DNA from: Vibrio penaeicida
GTDB lineage: Bacteria; Pseudomonadota; Gammaproteobacteria; Enterobacterales; Vibrionaceae
Length of the DNA stretch: 64,000 bases
Assembly (NCBI RefSeq): GCF_002933855.1
Contig: NZ_BFAQ01000011.1
Location: forward strand, 185,442 to 249,441
Reading direction: 5' to 3'
A model generated the notes under the pieces. That model was not told the origin of the DNA and ran no database searches. It saw nothing but the letters and a program-made list of their open reading frames with translations. Shown here piece by piece: positions 38,030 to 46,911 of this stretch (its first letter is position 1; each line of letters opens with the position of its first letter). The position numbers were made by a program, and so were the translations under genes.

Positions 38030-38624
38030 TTCGTGTAATACCGACTTAAACCAGTCACCATTGATTGATGATCTTAGCTTGCGGGCTGTGACACGCCGAA
38101 ACGCGAATACGTTCAGATTCTAACAAATAATTTATAAAGACCTCAATATATTGAGCACTTTATCGCATAATCTATTAAACCTTAGCCATATAAATGAGAT
38201 CTGTGTCATACAAATATCTTATCGAAATTTTGAATTATAAATTTCTACATTTGCTTGAAATATTTGTAATTTCAACTGCCTGTATAGCATGATTAAAATC
38301 TAATCAACAGAGGAATATTATTAAATAAAAGCCATAATTTATTCAATGTGGTTGTATTTTGAGCCCTAGAATAAATGGCTGGTTTGGGTATTTTGAATGA
38401 ACTAATTGAATGTTTGGTGTGGCTTATAAATAAGAAATCGAAGCTAGATGCTTGAATTCTATTCACTTAGTGTCTTTCTTCTTTTCAATTTTTTTGAGCG
38501 TACGAGTTCATATTAAGTTTATATAGGCTGATAACGAGCTCAAACTTTGTTGATAAAAATACCAAAGCCTAATTTATCCAAGCTAAAATCATTTTATCTT
38601 TGAAAGTGTTGGATTATATCCAAG
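38030..38624. other. AT-rich intergenic region
   Basis: About 600 bases between divergent genes (cyclase leftward, two-component operon rightward), strongly AT-rich. I see no ORF, RNA gene or strong dyad apart from the repeat end that follows. It probably holds both promoters. Confidence 0.5.
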
Positions 38625-38646
38625 GATCTTGAGATCACTTGGGTAT
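38625..38646. repeat. Solo ACTTGGGTAT repeat end
   Basis: ATCTTGAGATCACTTGGGTAT matches the right terminus of the 8520-8784 element at nearly every position. No matching left end was found nearby. It lies about 40 bases before the response-regulator start. Confidence 0.55.
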
Positions 38647-38685
38647 CCTCCTTAGTAAGGCACTAACGTGTTAAAGGCAAAAGAT

Positions 38686-39414
38686 ATGCAGACAAAAACT
38701 CATATTCTGGTTGTGGATGACGACAGTGAAATCCGGGAGTTGCTGGAAGAGTATTTGTCTAAGGCTGGATTTCAGGTATCAAGTGTAGAAGATGGAGTAG
38801 CCTTAGCTGAGTTTTTACAGCAGCAAGGGTATCCGGATTTAATCTTGTTGGACGTAATGCTTCCTGGTGACGATGGATTTACTCTGTGTCAGAAAGTTCG
38901 AAAGCAATCAAATGTACCTATTATCATGCTGACAGCAGTATCCGATGAAACGGATCAGATCATTGGTTTGGAAATCGGCGCGGATGACTATATTGCGAAG
39001 CCGTTTAGCCCTCGTCAGTTAATGGCGCGAATCAAAGCGTTGTTAAGGCGAATGCATGTTCAAGAAGACGAAGCCAGTGCGTTACCGTCATTATCTCGGA
39101 GTATCGTATTTGGCGATTGGCGGTTAGATACACTCTCGCATCGTGCTACGCATTCTGAAACGGATGAGGTCATTGAATTTTCGGGCAGTGACTTTGCTTT
39201 ACTGATGCTGTTTTTGTCTCATCCGAACGAAATTTTGGATCGCGATACTATTTCTATTGCGACACGGGGTAGGGAAGCACTGCCCATGGAACGTGGTATT
39301 GATGTGCAGTTAAGTCGATTGCGCCATCGCCTTGGTGATAAAGGAAATAAATACATCAAAACTATGCGTGGAAATGGCTATATGTTTACTGCTCCTGTTA
39401 TTTACGAGCGATAG
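38686..39414 (+). CDS. OmpR-family response regulator (GltR-like)
   Basis: A 242-residue DNA-binding response regulator. The receiver has VVDDDSE and phospho-acceptor LLDVMLPGDDG (Asp56), and the winged helix ends with RGIDVQLSRLRHRLGDKGNKYIKTMRGNGYMF. The ATG at 38686 is preceded by AAAGG; the GTG at 38668 is less likely. It pairs with the kinase gene 67 bases downstream and precedes a glucose-type ABC operon, the arrangement of GltR-GtrS with GtsABCD in Pseudomonas, so it probably activates that operon. Confidence 0.87.
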   Translation: MQTKTHILVVDDDSEIRELLEEYLSKAGFQVSSVEDGVALAEFLQQQGYPDLILLDVMLPGDDGFTLCQKVRKQSNVPIIMLTAVSDETDQIIGLEIGADDYIAKPFSPRQLMARIKALLRRMHVQEDEASALPSLSRSIVFGDWRLDTLSHRATHSETDEVIEFSGSDFALLMLFLSHPNEILDRDTISIATRGREALPMERGIDVQLSRLRHRLGDKGNKYIKTMRGNGYMFTAPVIYER

Positions 39415-39481
39415 CTGTGTTAGATACTAATGCTGTTATAAACAAAAACGCGGTGACCGATAGAAACAGGAATCACGTTTT

Positions 39482-40918
39482 ATGAAGCTGAAATGGCCGA
39501 ATTCCCTCGTTGCTCGAACTTTGCTGTTAACGTTGTTGGCGGTTGTGGTTGCCCAAGGCATTGCAACGTCTATTTGGTACTCGCAGTCAAAGCAACGTGA
39601 ATATGAAGGTATACGCTCGGCATCTGAAAGTATGGCGAATATGTTTGCCTCAACGGTCACGTTTTTTCAGTCACTTCCCAGAGAGTACCGCCATATCGTT
39701 TTAGATCAGATTCGGAATATGGGGGGGACACGATTTTTCGTTTCATTTAATGAAGAGCAGCTCTCTATTGATCCGGTGGCAGAATCTCGTTTAAAACGAA
39801 TTTCAGTTGATGCCGTTGAACAAGTGCTTGATAACAAGCTTCGAAAAGTACATCAAATTGATGTGGAGTTTTCACGCCCAGATACGTTGCGAATTTTAAA
39901 AAATGATATTCGCCTTAGCGACTTACCTCGCTCTTGGGCACACCACACCTTAACGCTTGAACCACTGAACCCGCCTATTTTGGTGGTGCAAATAGAGCTG
40001 GATACCAATCAATGGCTTTATATTGCCGCGTTACTTCCTGCCCCATACATCAGCTTAGATGACACCATTATTGGCAGCGATCAGGTGCTGTTTCTGGTTT
40101 TCTCAACCACATTGCTATTACTGCTAACCTATTTATTGGTTCGTCGTCAGGTTCGCCCATTAAAAAGGCTGGCAAAAGCAGCGAACGATATGAGTATCGA
40201 TGTAGAGCAGTCTCCACTGGTGGAAGAGGGCGCCAGTGAGTTGGTAACAGCAACTCGTGCGTTCAATCGTATGCAGTCTCGGATAAACCGTTATATCACC
40301 GATAGAGAGCATTTATTTTCCGCCATTTCACATGATTTAAAAACACCCATCACGCGGCTAAGAATCCGCGCAGAGTTGCTGGAAAATGATCAAAAGCGAT
40401 TTAAGTTTAACCGTGATCTCGATGAACTGGAGATGATGGTCAAAGGGGCACTTCAGTGTGTAAGAGAGACCGATTTGCATGAGAACAATGCCCAAGTGGA
40501 TCTTGAAGACATGTTGGCATCGATTGCAGAGAGTCATAATCAGGAAAGCACCAAAGTTTTCTTACCAGACACGCCTATTTTGCCTATTTGGGGTAAACCA
40601 CTTGCGATGAAACGGGTGCTCACCAATCTCATCGATAACGGGGTTAAATACGGGCATCGCGTACATGTTTATGTTTATGACCACGAGGATCGATTAGAGC
40701 TTATTATTCTAGATGAAGGGCAAGGCATTCCTGAAAGCAAGCTGGATATGGTATTTGAGCCATATTATCGCCTAGCCAATGACAAAGATGGACACGGCTT
40801 AGGGCTAGGGATTAGCCGAAATATCCTCCATGCACATGGTGGAGATCTCATTATTTACAATTCTCTCAAAGGCGGTCTGGAGGCAAAAGTCCTTATCCCA
40901 CATGACCCTGAGCTCTAA
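39482..40918 (+). CDS. Sensor histidine kinase (GtrS-like)
   Basis: A 478-residue membrane kinase. TM1 is at about 10-30, a periplasmic sensor runs to about 195, and TM2 is near 198-218. HAMP is followed by HLFSAISHDLKTPITRLRIR (H-box) and a C-terminal ATPase with LIDNGVKYG, DEGQGIPESK and GHGLGLGISRNI. The partner is the upstream regulator. In Pseudomonas the equivalent kinase responds to 2-ketogluconate/6-phosphogluconate; the ligand here cannot be read from the sequence. Confidence 0.88.
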   Translation: MKLKWPNSLVARTLLLTLLAVVVAQGIATSIWYSQSKQREYEGIRSASESMANMFASTVTFFQSLPREYRHIVLDQIRNMGGTRFFVSFNEEQLSIDPVAESRLKRISVDAVEQVLDNKLRKVHQIDVEFSRPDTLRILKNDIRLSDLPRSWAHHTLTLEPLNPPILVVQIELDTNQWLYIAALLPAPYISLDDTIIGSDQVLFLVFSTTLLLLLTYLLVRRQVRPLKRLAKAANDMSIDVEQSPLVEEGASELVTATRAFNRMQSRINRYITDREHLFSAISHDLKTPITRLRIRAELLENDQKRFKFNRDLDELEMMVKGALQCVRETDLHENNAQVDLEDMLASIAESHNQESTKVFLPDTPILPIWGKPLAMKRVLTNLIDNGVKYGHRVHVYVYDHEDRLELIILDEGQGIPESKLDMVFEPYYRLANDKDGHGLGLGISRNILHAHGGDLIIYNSLKGGLEAKVLIPHDPEL

Positions 40919-40938
40919 TGTAACATCTTCGTTACATT
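40917..40938 (+). terminator. Hairpin overlapping the end of the kinase gene
   Basis: AATGTAAC / GTTACATT with loop ATCTTC, overlapping the stop codon. No long T-run follows, so partial read-through into the ABC operon is possible. Confidence 0.45.
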
Positions 40939-41074
40939 GGGCTTACCCTTTGTTTCAATCTTCTGTTTTTTCCATGTTTAGACTTAGGGCAAATGAGGAA
41001 ATGCTCGGTAGTATCCTTTTCCCCGTTTTTGCTTAATCCAAGGCTTCAAGGCCAAAATAACATGGACGATAACA

Positions 41075-42322
41075 ATGAAAATGAATAAAACTCTGATTAC
41101 CCTATCATTGCTAGCTGCTACACCGTACACACAAGCTGGCGAAGTAGAAGTGCTTCATTGGTGGACCTCTGGTGGTGAAGCAAAATCCGCTGCTGTACTG
41201 AAAAGTAAGGTCGAGGAGCAAGGTCACTCTTGGAAAGACTTTGCTGTTGCTGGTGGCGGCGGTGAAAGTGCCATGACAGTCTTAAAGACTCGTGCGGTAT
41301 CAGGTAATCCTCCTTCAGCCGCTCAAATCAAAGGACACGACATTCAAGAGTGGGGTGACCTTGGGTTTCTAACCAGCTTAGATGACGTGGCAAAAGCGGA
41401 AAAATGGGAAAGTAATCTTCCAGAAGTTGTAACAAAAGTCATGAAGCATGAAGGTCGCTTTGTTGCCGTCCCTGTTAACGTTCACCGAGTAAACTGGTTG
41501 TGGGCAAACCCAGAAGTATTAAAAGCGGCAGGTGTTTCTGTTCCTAAAACCTTGGATGAGTTTTTTGCTTCCGCAGAAAAAATCAAAGCTGCAGGCTACA
41601 TTCCACTTGCTCACGGTGGTCAACCTTGGCAAGACGCGACAGTATTTGAAGCCGTAGCCCTTGATGTACTTGGCAGCGCAGACTACAACAAAGCGTTTGT
41701 TGATCTAGACATGGATGTGCTTCAAGGCTCAAAAATGGTTGAGGTGTTCGAGAAGTTCCACAAGATTCGCGATTACATCGACAGCAACTCCCCAGGCCGA
41801 GATTGGAACGTAGCGACATCAATGGTCATTAATGGTGACGCGGCTATGCAAATCATGGGTGACTGGGCAAAAGGTGAATTTGCTGCGGCAGGTAAAATGC
41901 CGGGTAAAGATTACATTTGTGCGCCAGCACCGGGTACAGATGGTCAGTTTACGTTCAATATCGACAGTTTCGCCTTCTTTAAGCTGAAAAATTCAGACAA
42001 TGAAAAAGCGCAAAAAGCACTGGCGAAAACCATTCTTACTAAAGACTTCCAAGAAGTATTTAACCTCAACAAAGGCTCAATCCCTGTTCGCTTGGATATG
42101 GACATGACCAAATTCGACTCTTGTGCTCTGGATTCAATGGCAACATTTAAAACCAGTGCAGACAGCGGCGATTTAGTGCCAAGTATGGCGCATGGCTTGT
42201 CTACCACCAGTTACGTTCAAGGTGCCATCTACGACGTCGTCACTAACTTCTTTAACGACCCATCAGCAAAAGCAGATGATGCAGTCAAGAAGTTGGCAAA
42301 AGCCGTAAAAGCGGCCATCTAA
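41075..42322 (+). CDS. gtsA: Sugar ABC transporter substrate-binding protein (GtsA-like)
   Basis: A 415-residue periplasmic binding protein of the SBP_bac_1 family. The signal peptide ends near TPYTQAG (residue 22). The motifs [50 protein letters not shown] and [17 protein letters not shown] closely resemble glucose/mannose-binding GtsA of Pseudomonas. It is first of a four-gene importer and is followed by a stable hairpin likely to raise its transcript level relative to the permeases. I infer that glucose is the main substrate. Confidence 0.88.
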   Translation: MKMNKTLITLSLLAATPYTQAGEVEVLHWWTSGGEAKSAAVLKSKVEEQGHSWKDFAVAGGGGESAMTVLKTRAVSGNPPSAAQIKGHDIQEWGDLGFLTSLDDVAKAEKWESNLPEVVTKVMKHEGRFVAVPVNVHRVNWLWANPEVLKAAGVSVPKTLDEFFASAEKIKAAGYIPLAHGGQPWQDATVFEAVALDVLGSADYNKAFVDLDMDVLQGSKMVEVFEKFHKIRDYIDSNSPGRDWNVATSMVINGDAAMQIMGDWAKGEFAAAGKMPGKDYICAPAPGTDGQFTFNIDSFAFFKLKNSDNEKAQKALAKTILTKDFQEVFNLNKGSIPVRLDMDMTKFDSCALDSMATFKTSADSGDLVPSMAHGLSTTSYVQGAIYDVVTNFFNDPSAKADDAVKKLAKAVKAAI

Positions 42323-42442
42323 GATCGACTCAACACCAGTAGCCTTTCGACCCACAACTTCGGATATCTGCTGGTTTTGACATCGGGTTCTCCCCGAAAA
42401 GAACACCCCCTGAGAGTCGTGCTCAAGATGAGTTCGCACTTT

Positions 42443-42475
42443 CCTCATGTACCGCCGCTTGCGGCGGTTCTGAGG
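42443..42475 (+). promoter_or_regulatory. Intercistronic hairpin between gtsA and gtsB
   Basis: A GC-rich stem ACCGCCGC / GCGGCGGT with minimal loop, extended by CCTCA / TGAGG. No T-run follows. This is typical of mRNA-stabilising or attenuating hairpins after a binding-protein gene. Confidence 0.6.
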
Positions 42476-42497
42476 GGCCTTCTAACAAGGATAAGTT

Positions 42498-43421
42498 ATG
42501 GAGCATGTTTTGACAGTGCCTAAAACTAAATCGGCGCCGAAGCGCAGCTTTGCCGATAAATTACAAAACTGGCTGCCAAAAATTGTTCTGGCTCCGACTA
42601 TGCTCGTCACCGTGGTGTGCATATACGGCTACATTTTTTGGACTGCAGCCTTATCTCTAACCAATTCCCGCTTTTTGCCTAGCTTCAACTTTGCTGGTTT
42701 TGCTCAATATGAAAAATTAATGGAGAACGACCGTTGGGTTACCTCGATAACGAATCTAGGTATCTTTGGTTTGCTTTTTATGTTTATCGCCATTGTCTTG
42801 GGTGTAGGGCTCGCTATTTTGCTTGACCAAAACATCCGTCAAGAAGGCGCAATACGTACCATCTACCTTTACCCGATGGCGCTTTCGTTCATCGTTACAG
42901 GTACCGCATGGAAATGGATTTTGAACCCAGGATTAGGCATCGAAAAAATGGTGCGAGACTGGGGCTTCACCGACTTCGAGTTCAATTGGTTAGTAAATTC
43001 TGAAATGTCGATTTATACCTTGGTGATTGCTGCTGTATGGCAATCGTCTGGATTTGTTATGGCGATGTTTTTAGCCGGTCTTCGTGGTATCGATTCATCG
43101 ATAATAAAAGCCGCACAAATAGATGGTGCGAGCTTACCAAGCATTTATTTAAAGATCATTTTGCCATGCTTGAGACCAGTGTTTTTCAGTGCCGTTATCA
43201 TTACATCCCACATTGCGATCAAGAGTTTTGATTTGGTCACTGCATTAACTGCAGGCGGACCGGGTTACTCGTCTGATTTACCAGCACTGTTTATGTATGC
43301 GCATTCATTTACCCGTGGCCAAATTGGTTTGGGGGCAGCCAGTGCAATGATGATGCTAGCAGGTATTTTGGCCATTCTAGTGCCTTATCTTTACTCTGAG
43401 TTAAGGGAGAAAAAGTCATGA
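42498..43421 (+). CDS. gtsB: Sugar ABC transporter permease (GtsB/MalF type)
   Basis: A 307-residue inner-membrane permease with about six TM segments. The cytoplasmic EAA-type loop is recognisable as IDSSIIKAAQIDGASLPSIYLKIILPCLRP. The C-terminus overlaps the next permease by four bases. With gtsC it forms the channel energised by the MalK-like ATPase. Confidence 0.9.
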   Translation: MEHVLTVPKTKSAPKRSFADKLQNWLPKIVLAPTMLVTVVCIYGYIFWTAALSLTNSRFLPSFNFAGFAQYEKLMENDRWVTSITNLGIFGLLFMFIAIVLGVGLAILLDQNIRQEGAIRTIYLYPMALSFIVTGTAWKWILNPGLGIEKMVRDWGFTDFEFNWLVNSEMSIYTLVIAAVWQSSGFVMAMFLAGLRGIDSSIIKAAQIDGASLPSIYLKIILPCLRPVFFSAVIITSHIAIKSFDLVTALTAGGPGYSSDLPALFMYAHSFTRGQIGLGAASAMMMLAGILAILVPYLYSELREKKS

Positions 43422-44275
43422 GTAAGCCATTCAACTTAAGCCGAGCATTCTTATACGCTGCTTTGCTGTTTTTCTGCTTGGTGTACCTCATGCCACTGTT
43501 TGTCATGGTGATCACCTCGTTTAAAACCCTGCCAGATATCAAAGCAGGTAACCTAATGTCTCTGCCACAAGAGTGGGTGTTTGATGCGTGGGGTAAAGCT
43601 TGGTCTTCAGCGTGTACAGGCGTGGCATGTGAAGGGGTAAGAGGTTATTTCTGGAACTCATTCCAAATGGTGATTCCAGCAGTTGCGATTTCTACGTTAC
43701 TCGGTGCTTTCAATGGGTATGTAGTGAGTAAATGGAAATTCAGAGGCTCTAACCTATTTTTCAGCTTAATGCTATTTGGGTGTTTTATTCCATTTCAGGT
43801 CATCTTACTTCCAATGGCCGCTACGTTAGGCAAGCTTGGGCTCGCCAATACAACCACGGGTCTTGTGATCGTTCACGTTATCTACGGATTGGCGTTCACC
43901 ACTCTATTCTTCCGAAACTTTTATATCGGTGTACCGGATGAGTTGGTGAAAGCGGCGAAACTTGATGGCGCTGGGTTTTTCACCATCTTCTTCAAAATTC
44001 TGCTGCCTTTATCACTTCCCATCATCATGGTCACCGTGATTTGGCAGTTCACTGCAATTTGGAATGATTTCTTATTTGGTGTTGTTTACTCCGGTTCGGA
44101 TACTCAGCCCATAACCGTTGCCCTAAACAACTTGGTTAATACCAGTACAGGGGTGAAAGAATACAACGTAGATATGGCAGCCGCCATTATCGCCGCACTG
44201 CCGACACTGATTGTGTATGTATTGGCAGGTAAATACTTCGTACGTGGTCTCACCGCCGGATCAGTAAAAGGATAA
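43418..44275 (+). CDS. gtsC: Sugar ABC transporter permease (GtsC/MalG type)
   Basis: A 285-residue inner-membrane permease with about six TM segments and the EAA loop [30 protein letters not shown]. The ATGA overlap with gtsB and the four-base gap to the ATPase gene show tight coupling. Confidence 0.9.
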   Translation: MSKPFNLSRAFLYAALLFFCLVYLMPLFVMVITSFKTLPDIKAGNLMSLPQEWVFDAWGKAWSSACTGVACEGVRGYFWNSFQMVIPAVAISTLLGAFNGYVVSKWKFRGSNLFFSLMLFGCFIPFQVILLPMAATLGKLGLANTTTGLVIVHVIYGLAFTTLFFRNFYIGVPDELVKAAKLDGAGFFTIFFKILLPLSLPIIMVTVIWQFTAIWNDFLFGVVYSGSDTQPITVALNNLVNTSTGVKEYNVDMAAAIIAALPTLIVYVLAGKYFVRGLTAGSVKG

Positions 44276-44279
44276 ACGC

Positions 44280-45389
44280 ATGGCAACATTACAGTTAAAC
44301 AAGATCCGCAAGACCTATCAAAATGCGGAGCAAGAAACACTAAAAGGCATAAACATCAGCATCGACTCTGGCGAGTTTCTGATTTTAGTCGGACCTTCTG
44401 GCTGTGGTAAATCCACCCTAATGAATACCATCGCGGGGCTTGAAGATATTACGTCGGGTGAAATTGTTATCGATGGTACGGATGTCGCGCAAGTAGAGCC
44501 GAAAGATCGTGATATCGCGATGGTGTTCCAATCCTATGCGTTATACCCAAACATGACAGTGAGAGGGAATATCGCTTTTGGATTAAAAATCCGCAAAATG
44601 CCAACGGACGAAATCGAAGCTGAGGTAAATCGAGTTGCCGAAATGCTGCAAATTGATCACCTGCTTGATCGCAAACCATCGCAGTTGTCTGGTGGCCAGC
44701 GCCAGCGTGTAGCCATGGGACGCGCCTTGGCTCGTAAGCCCAAACTGTATTTGTTTGATGAGCCACTATCGAACCTAGATGCTAAGTTACGTGTTGAAAT
44801 GCGTACTCAGATTAAACGCTTACATCAGCAGCTAAACACCACCATTGTGTATGTGACTCACGATCAGATTGAGGCCATGACATTGGCGGATAGAATCGCC
44901 GTGATGAAGGATGGAGAGCTCCAGCAACTAGGCACACCCAAAGAGATCTACAACAAACCCAACAATATGTTTGTGGCAGGTTTCATGGGGTCGCCTTCGA
45001 TGAACTTTATCCGCGGTAAGGTGGATTTGAATGAAGTTGATCACCCAGTGCTAAAAGTCACCGATGGTGAAGGCAAAATTCATGATATTCGCTTACCGGA
45101 ATCGCTACGAACTCGTGATGGGCAAGAAGTCGTGATTGGCTTGCGACCAGAAAACATCACTGAACAGGTTGAGCTAGGAAGCGTTGCTAGTGAACTGCCT
45201 CTGAAGATAGAAGTACTTGAACCAACAGGTCCAGACACCATAGCTATGGTGAAAGTGAACAATCAAGAAGTGGCTTGCCGATTATCTCCCGAGTTTGATG
45301 TGAAGGTGGGGGAAGTAACGAACTTGTACTTTGACCTTTCTAAAGCCGTGTTCTTTGATGCGAAAACAGAGATTCGTATTGAACAATAG
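44280..45389 (+). CDS. gtsD: Sugar ABC transporter ATP-binding protein (GtsD/MalK-UgpC type)
   Basis: A 369-residue ATPase. Walker [10 protein letters not shown] is at 38-46, signature [15 protein letters not shown] near 135, Walker [15 protein letters not shown] and the H-loop VTHDQ follow. A C-terminal OB-fold regulatory domain (VIGLRPENI) is typical of MalK/UgpC proteins, so inducer or phosphotransferase-type control is possible. Last gene of the importer operon, followed by two terminators. Confidence 0.9.
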   Translation: MATLQLNKIRKTYQNAEQETLKGINISIDSGEFLILVGPSGCGKSTLMNTIAGLEDITSGEIVIDGTDVAQVEPKDRDIAMVFQSYALYPNMTVRGNIAFGLKIRKMPTDEIEAEVNRVAEMLQIDHLLDRKPSQLSGGQRQRVAMGRALARKPKLYLFDEPLSNLDAKLRVEMRTQIKRLHQQLNTTIVYVTHDQIEAMTLADRIAVMKDGELQQLGTPKEIYNKPNNMFVAGFMGSPSMNFIRGKVDLNEVDHPVLKVTDGEGKIHDIRLPESLRTRDGQEVVIGLRPENITEQVELGSVASELPLKIEVLEPTGPDTIAMVKVNNQEVACRLSPEFDVKVGEVTNLYFDLSKAVFFDAKTEIRIEQ

Positions 45390-45414
45390 GTACAAGTCTT
45401 ACCTTACAAGGGTT

Positions 45415-45443
45415 TGAAGCCTTAGCGTTTAGGCTTCATTTTA
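45415..45443 (+). terminator. First terminator after the sugar importer
   Basis: TGAAGCCT / AGGCTTCA stem with an eight-base loop and TTTTAT tail. Confidence 0.7.
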
Positions 45444-45484
45444 TCTGTGACAACCAAAAGGCCGAGGGACCTTTTGTTGTTTTT

Positions 45485-45516
45485 GCGCCTTAACTCTGGT
45501 TAAGGCGCTTTTTTTT
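45485..45516. terminator. Bidirectional terminator between gtsD and the polyketide synthase
   Basis: GCGCCTTAAC / GTTAAGGCGC with loop TCTG and a T-run on the plus strand; A-rich sequence on the other side is weaker. Confidence 0.8.
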
Positions 45517-46559
45517 TACTGCCAAGTACCCAATGCCATTTCAGTGGTGAAGCCGGGTCCAAATGCCGCCATCACGCCTTGCTCTCCTGCTTTTCGATGT
45601 TCAAAACTTCTTCTGAGAACATCGATAACAGCGGCGCTAGAGGTATTGCCAGTTTCGCGCAAGCATGCTCTAGAATGATCGAGTGCATCGGATGTTAGAT
45701 CCAACGTACGCTCTACTTCATCTTGAATTCTTCGACCTCCGGTATGGAATAGATAGAAATCCAGATCTTTGGATCGCTTATCCTGTCGAGACTGAACAAA
45801 CTGATCAATGACCGGAGCGACGCGTTCAATGGAATACATCACTTCTTTATCTAATGAGAATTTGAAACCTCTCGGTGTCATATCGTAGCGAATAAACGCT
45901 TCACTTTCCTGGAGAAAATGGCTGGCAGAATGCGTGAGTTTCATTCCGTTGGTTTGATCGTCTCCACGCATAACTACCGCTGCACATGCATCGCCAAACA
46001 GTGAATTGGTCACAAAGTCTTGAATACGGTTCGCGTATTTATCAAAACATAGCGATGAAGTTTCCAGTGTCACAATCAGTGCGTTGTTGTTCGGTGACTG
46101 TTGGCAGTGGTCAAATGCTCGATTCACGGCCGCTGCACCTGCTACACATCCCATCTGAGCCATTGGCAACTGAATGGTCGAATTGTTGAGATTAAGTGCA
46201 TTGATCAAATGAGCTGTGAGCGAAGGCATCATAAAACCAGTGCATGAGGTCACAATGACCATGGTGATATCTTTGATTTGAAGATCCGCATTCTTGATCG
46301 CTTGAAGCGCAGCTTGTTCAGACATAAACCGAGCCTGTTCATCGTAAATAGCGCTTCGTTCATCAAAGTTTTCTAGCGAGACGACTTTATCGAGTGGGAC
46401 AATAAGATGACGTTTATCAATACTTGAATTTCTGACCATATCAAACGCTTTTTCTGCGTGAGGTTGGTCGCTGTGCAGCGTGCGAAGGCATTCAATAATT
46501 TCGTCTTGAGTCACCACGTACTCGGGGAAATAGACGGAAGGCTTACTTAAAACACTCAT
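45516..46559 (-). CDS. Type III polyketide synthase (chalcone synthase-like)
   Basis: A 347-residue homodimeric ketosynthase that extends an acyl-CoA starter with malonyl-CoA units. The catalytic triad is visible: Cys138 in AQMGCVAGAA, His272 in LFHTGGRRI and Asn305 in ETGNTSSAAV. The gatekeeper-region residues and the C-terminal GFGPG-type loop (here AAFGPGFTTE) are present. The ATG at 46559 follows AGGAGAAACGTC; the longer frame to 46679 lacks family similarity. No methyltransferase, hydroxylase or export gene adjoins it, so the product (pyrone, resorcinol or phloroglucinol type) cannot be predicted. It is flanked by unrelated transporter operons. Confidence 0.92.
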   Translation of the reverse strand: MSVLSKPSVYFPEYVVTQDEIIECLRTLHSDQPHAEKAFDMVRNSSIDKRHLIVPLDKVVSLENFDERSAIYDEQARFMSEQAALQAIKNADLQIKDITMVIVTSCTGFMMPSLTAHLINALNLNNSTIQLPMAQMGCVAGAAAVNRAFDHCQQSPNNNALIVTLETSSLCFDKYANRIQDFVTNSLFGDACAAVVMRGDDQTNGMKLTHSASHFLQESEAFIRYDMTPRGFKFSLDKEVMYSIERVAPVIDQFVQSRQDKRSKDLDFYLFHTGGRRIQDEVERTLDLTSDALDHSRACLRETGNTSSAAVIDVLRRSFEHRKAGEQGVMAAFGPGFTTEMALGTWQ

Positions 46560-46709
46560 GACGTTTCTCCTGTTATTGTTTTCTGAATGATCATTTAGAT
46601 ACCCATGATTTATAAAAACAACAACAGTTGCACCATTATATGAATCTGGTTCCGCATCAAAATGAGAGTTGTGGAACAAAACGTCAAGCAGTGCACCAAT
46701 GTTTCACTT

Positions 46710-46740
46710 TCCACCCATCTGCTTATTTTCAATGGGTGGA
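46710..46740. promoter_or_regulatory. Dyad in the PKS-dctP intergenic region
   Basis: Perfect 9-base arms TCCACCCAT and ATGGGTGGA with a 13-base loop, about 150 bases upstream of the PKS start and 200 bases before dctP. It could be an operator or a weak hairpin. Confidence 0.4.
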
Positions 46741-46794
46741 TTTCCGCCTAAACAGATTTCGATTTCTCAGGTGCCTATAGAGGCAGTTCACTCA

Positions 46795-46820
46795 CAACCT
46801 TTATGGTTAAAGGGTTGTTA
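46795..46820. promoter_or_regulatory. Near-perfect dyad upstream of the dctP promoter
   Basis: ACAACCTTTA pairs with TAAAGGGTTGT (one extra G) around TGGT, about 17 bases before the candidate sigma-54 -24 element. It may be a regulator site. Confidence 0.4.
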
Positions 46821-46836
46821 ATAAAATGTATCAAGT

Positions 46837-46852
46837 TGGTCTGGGTTTTGCT
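46837..46852 (+). promoter_or_regulatory. Candidate sigma-54 promoter of dctPQM
   Basis: TGGTCTGGGTTTTGCT has the GG and GC dinucleotides exactly ten bases apart and a perfect -12 element TTGCT; the -24 element departs from TGGCAC at three positions. It lies 60 bases before dctP. The DctD activator gene in this window supports the call. Confidence 0.6.
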
Positions 46853-46911
46853 CTTTGTCGAGTACATGGTCTTCAGTGATGACGACTAAGTGTTAAACAA
46901 GGAGAATAAAA

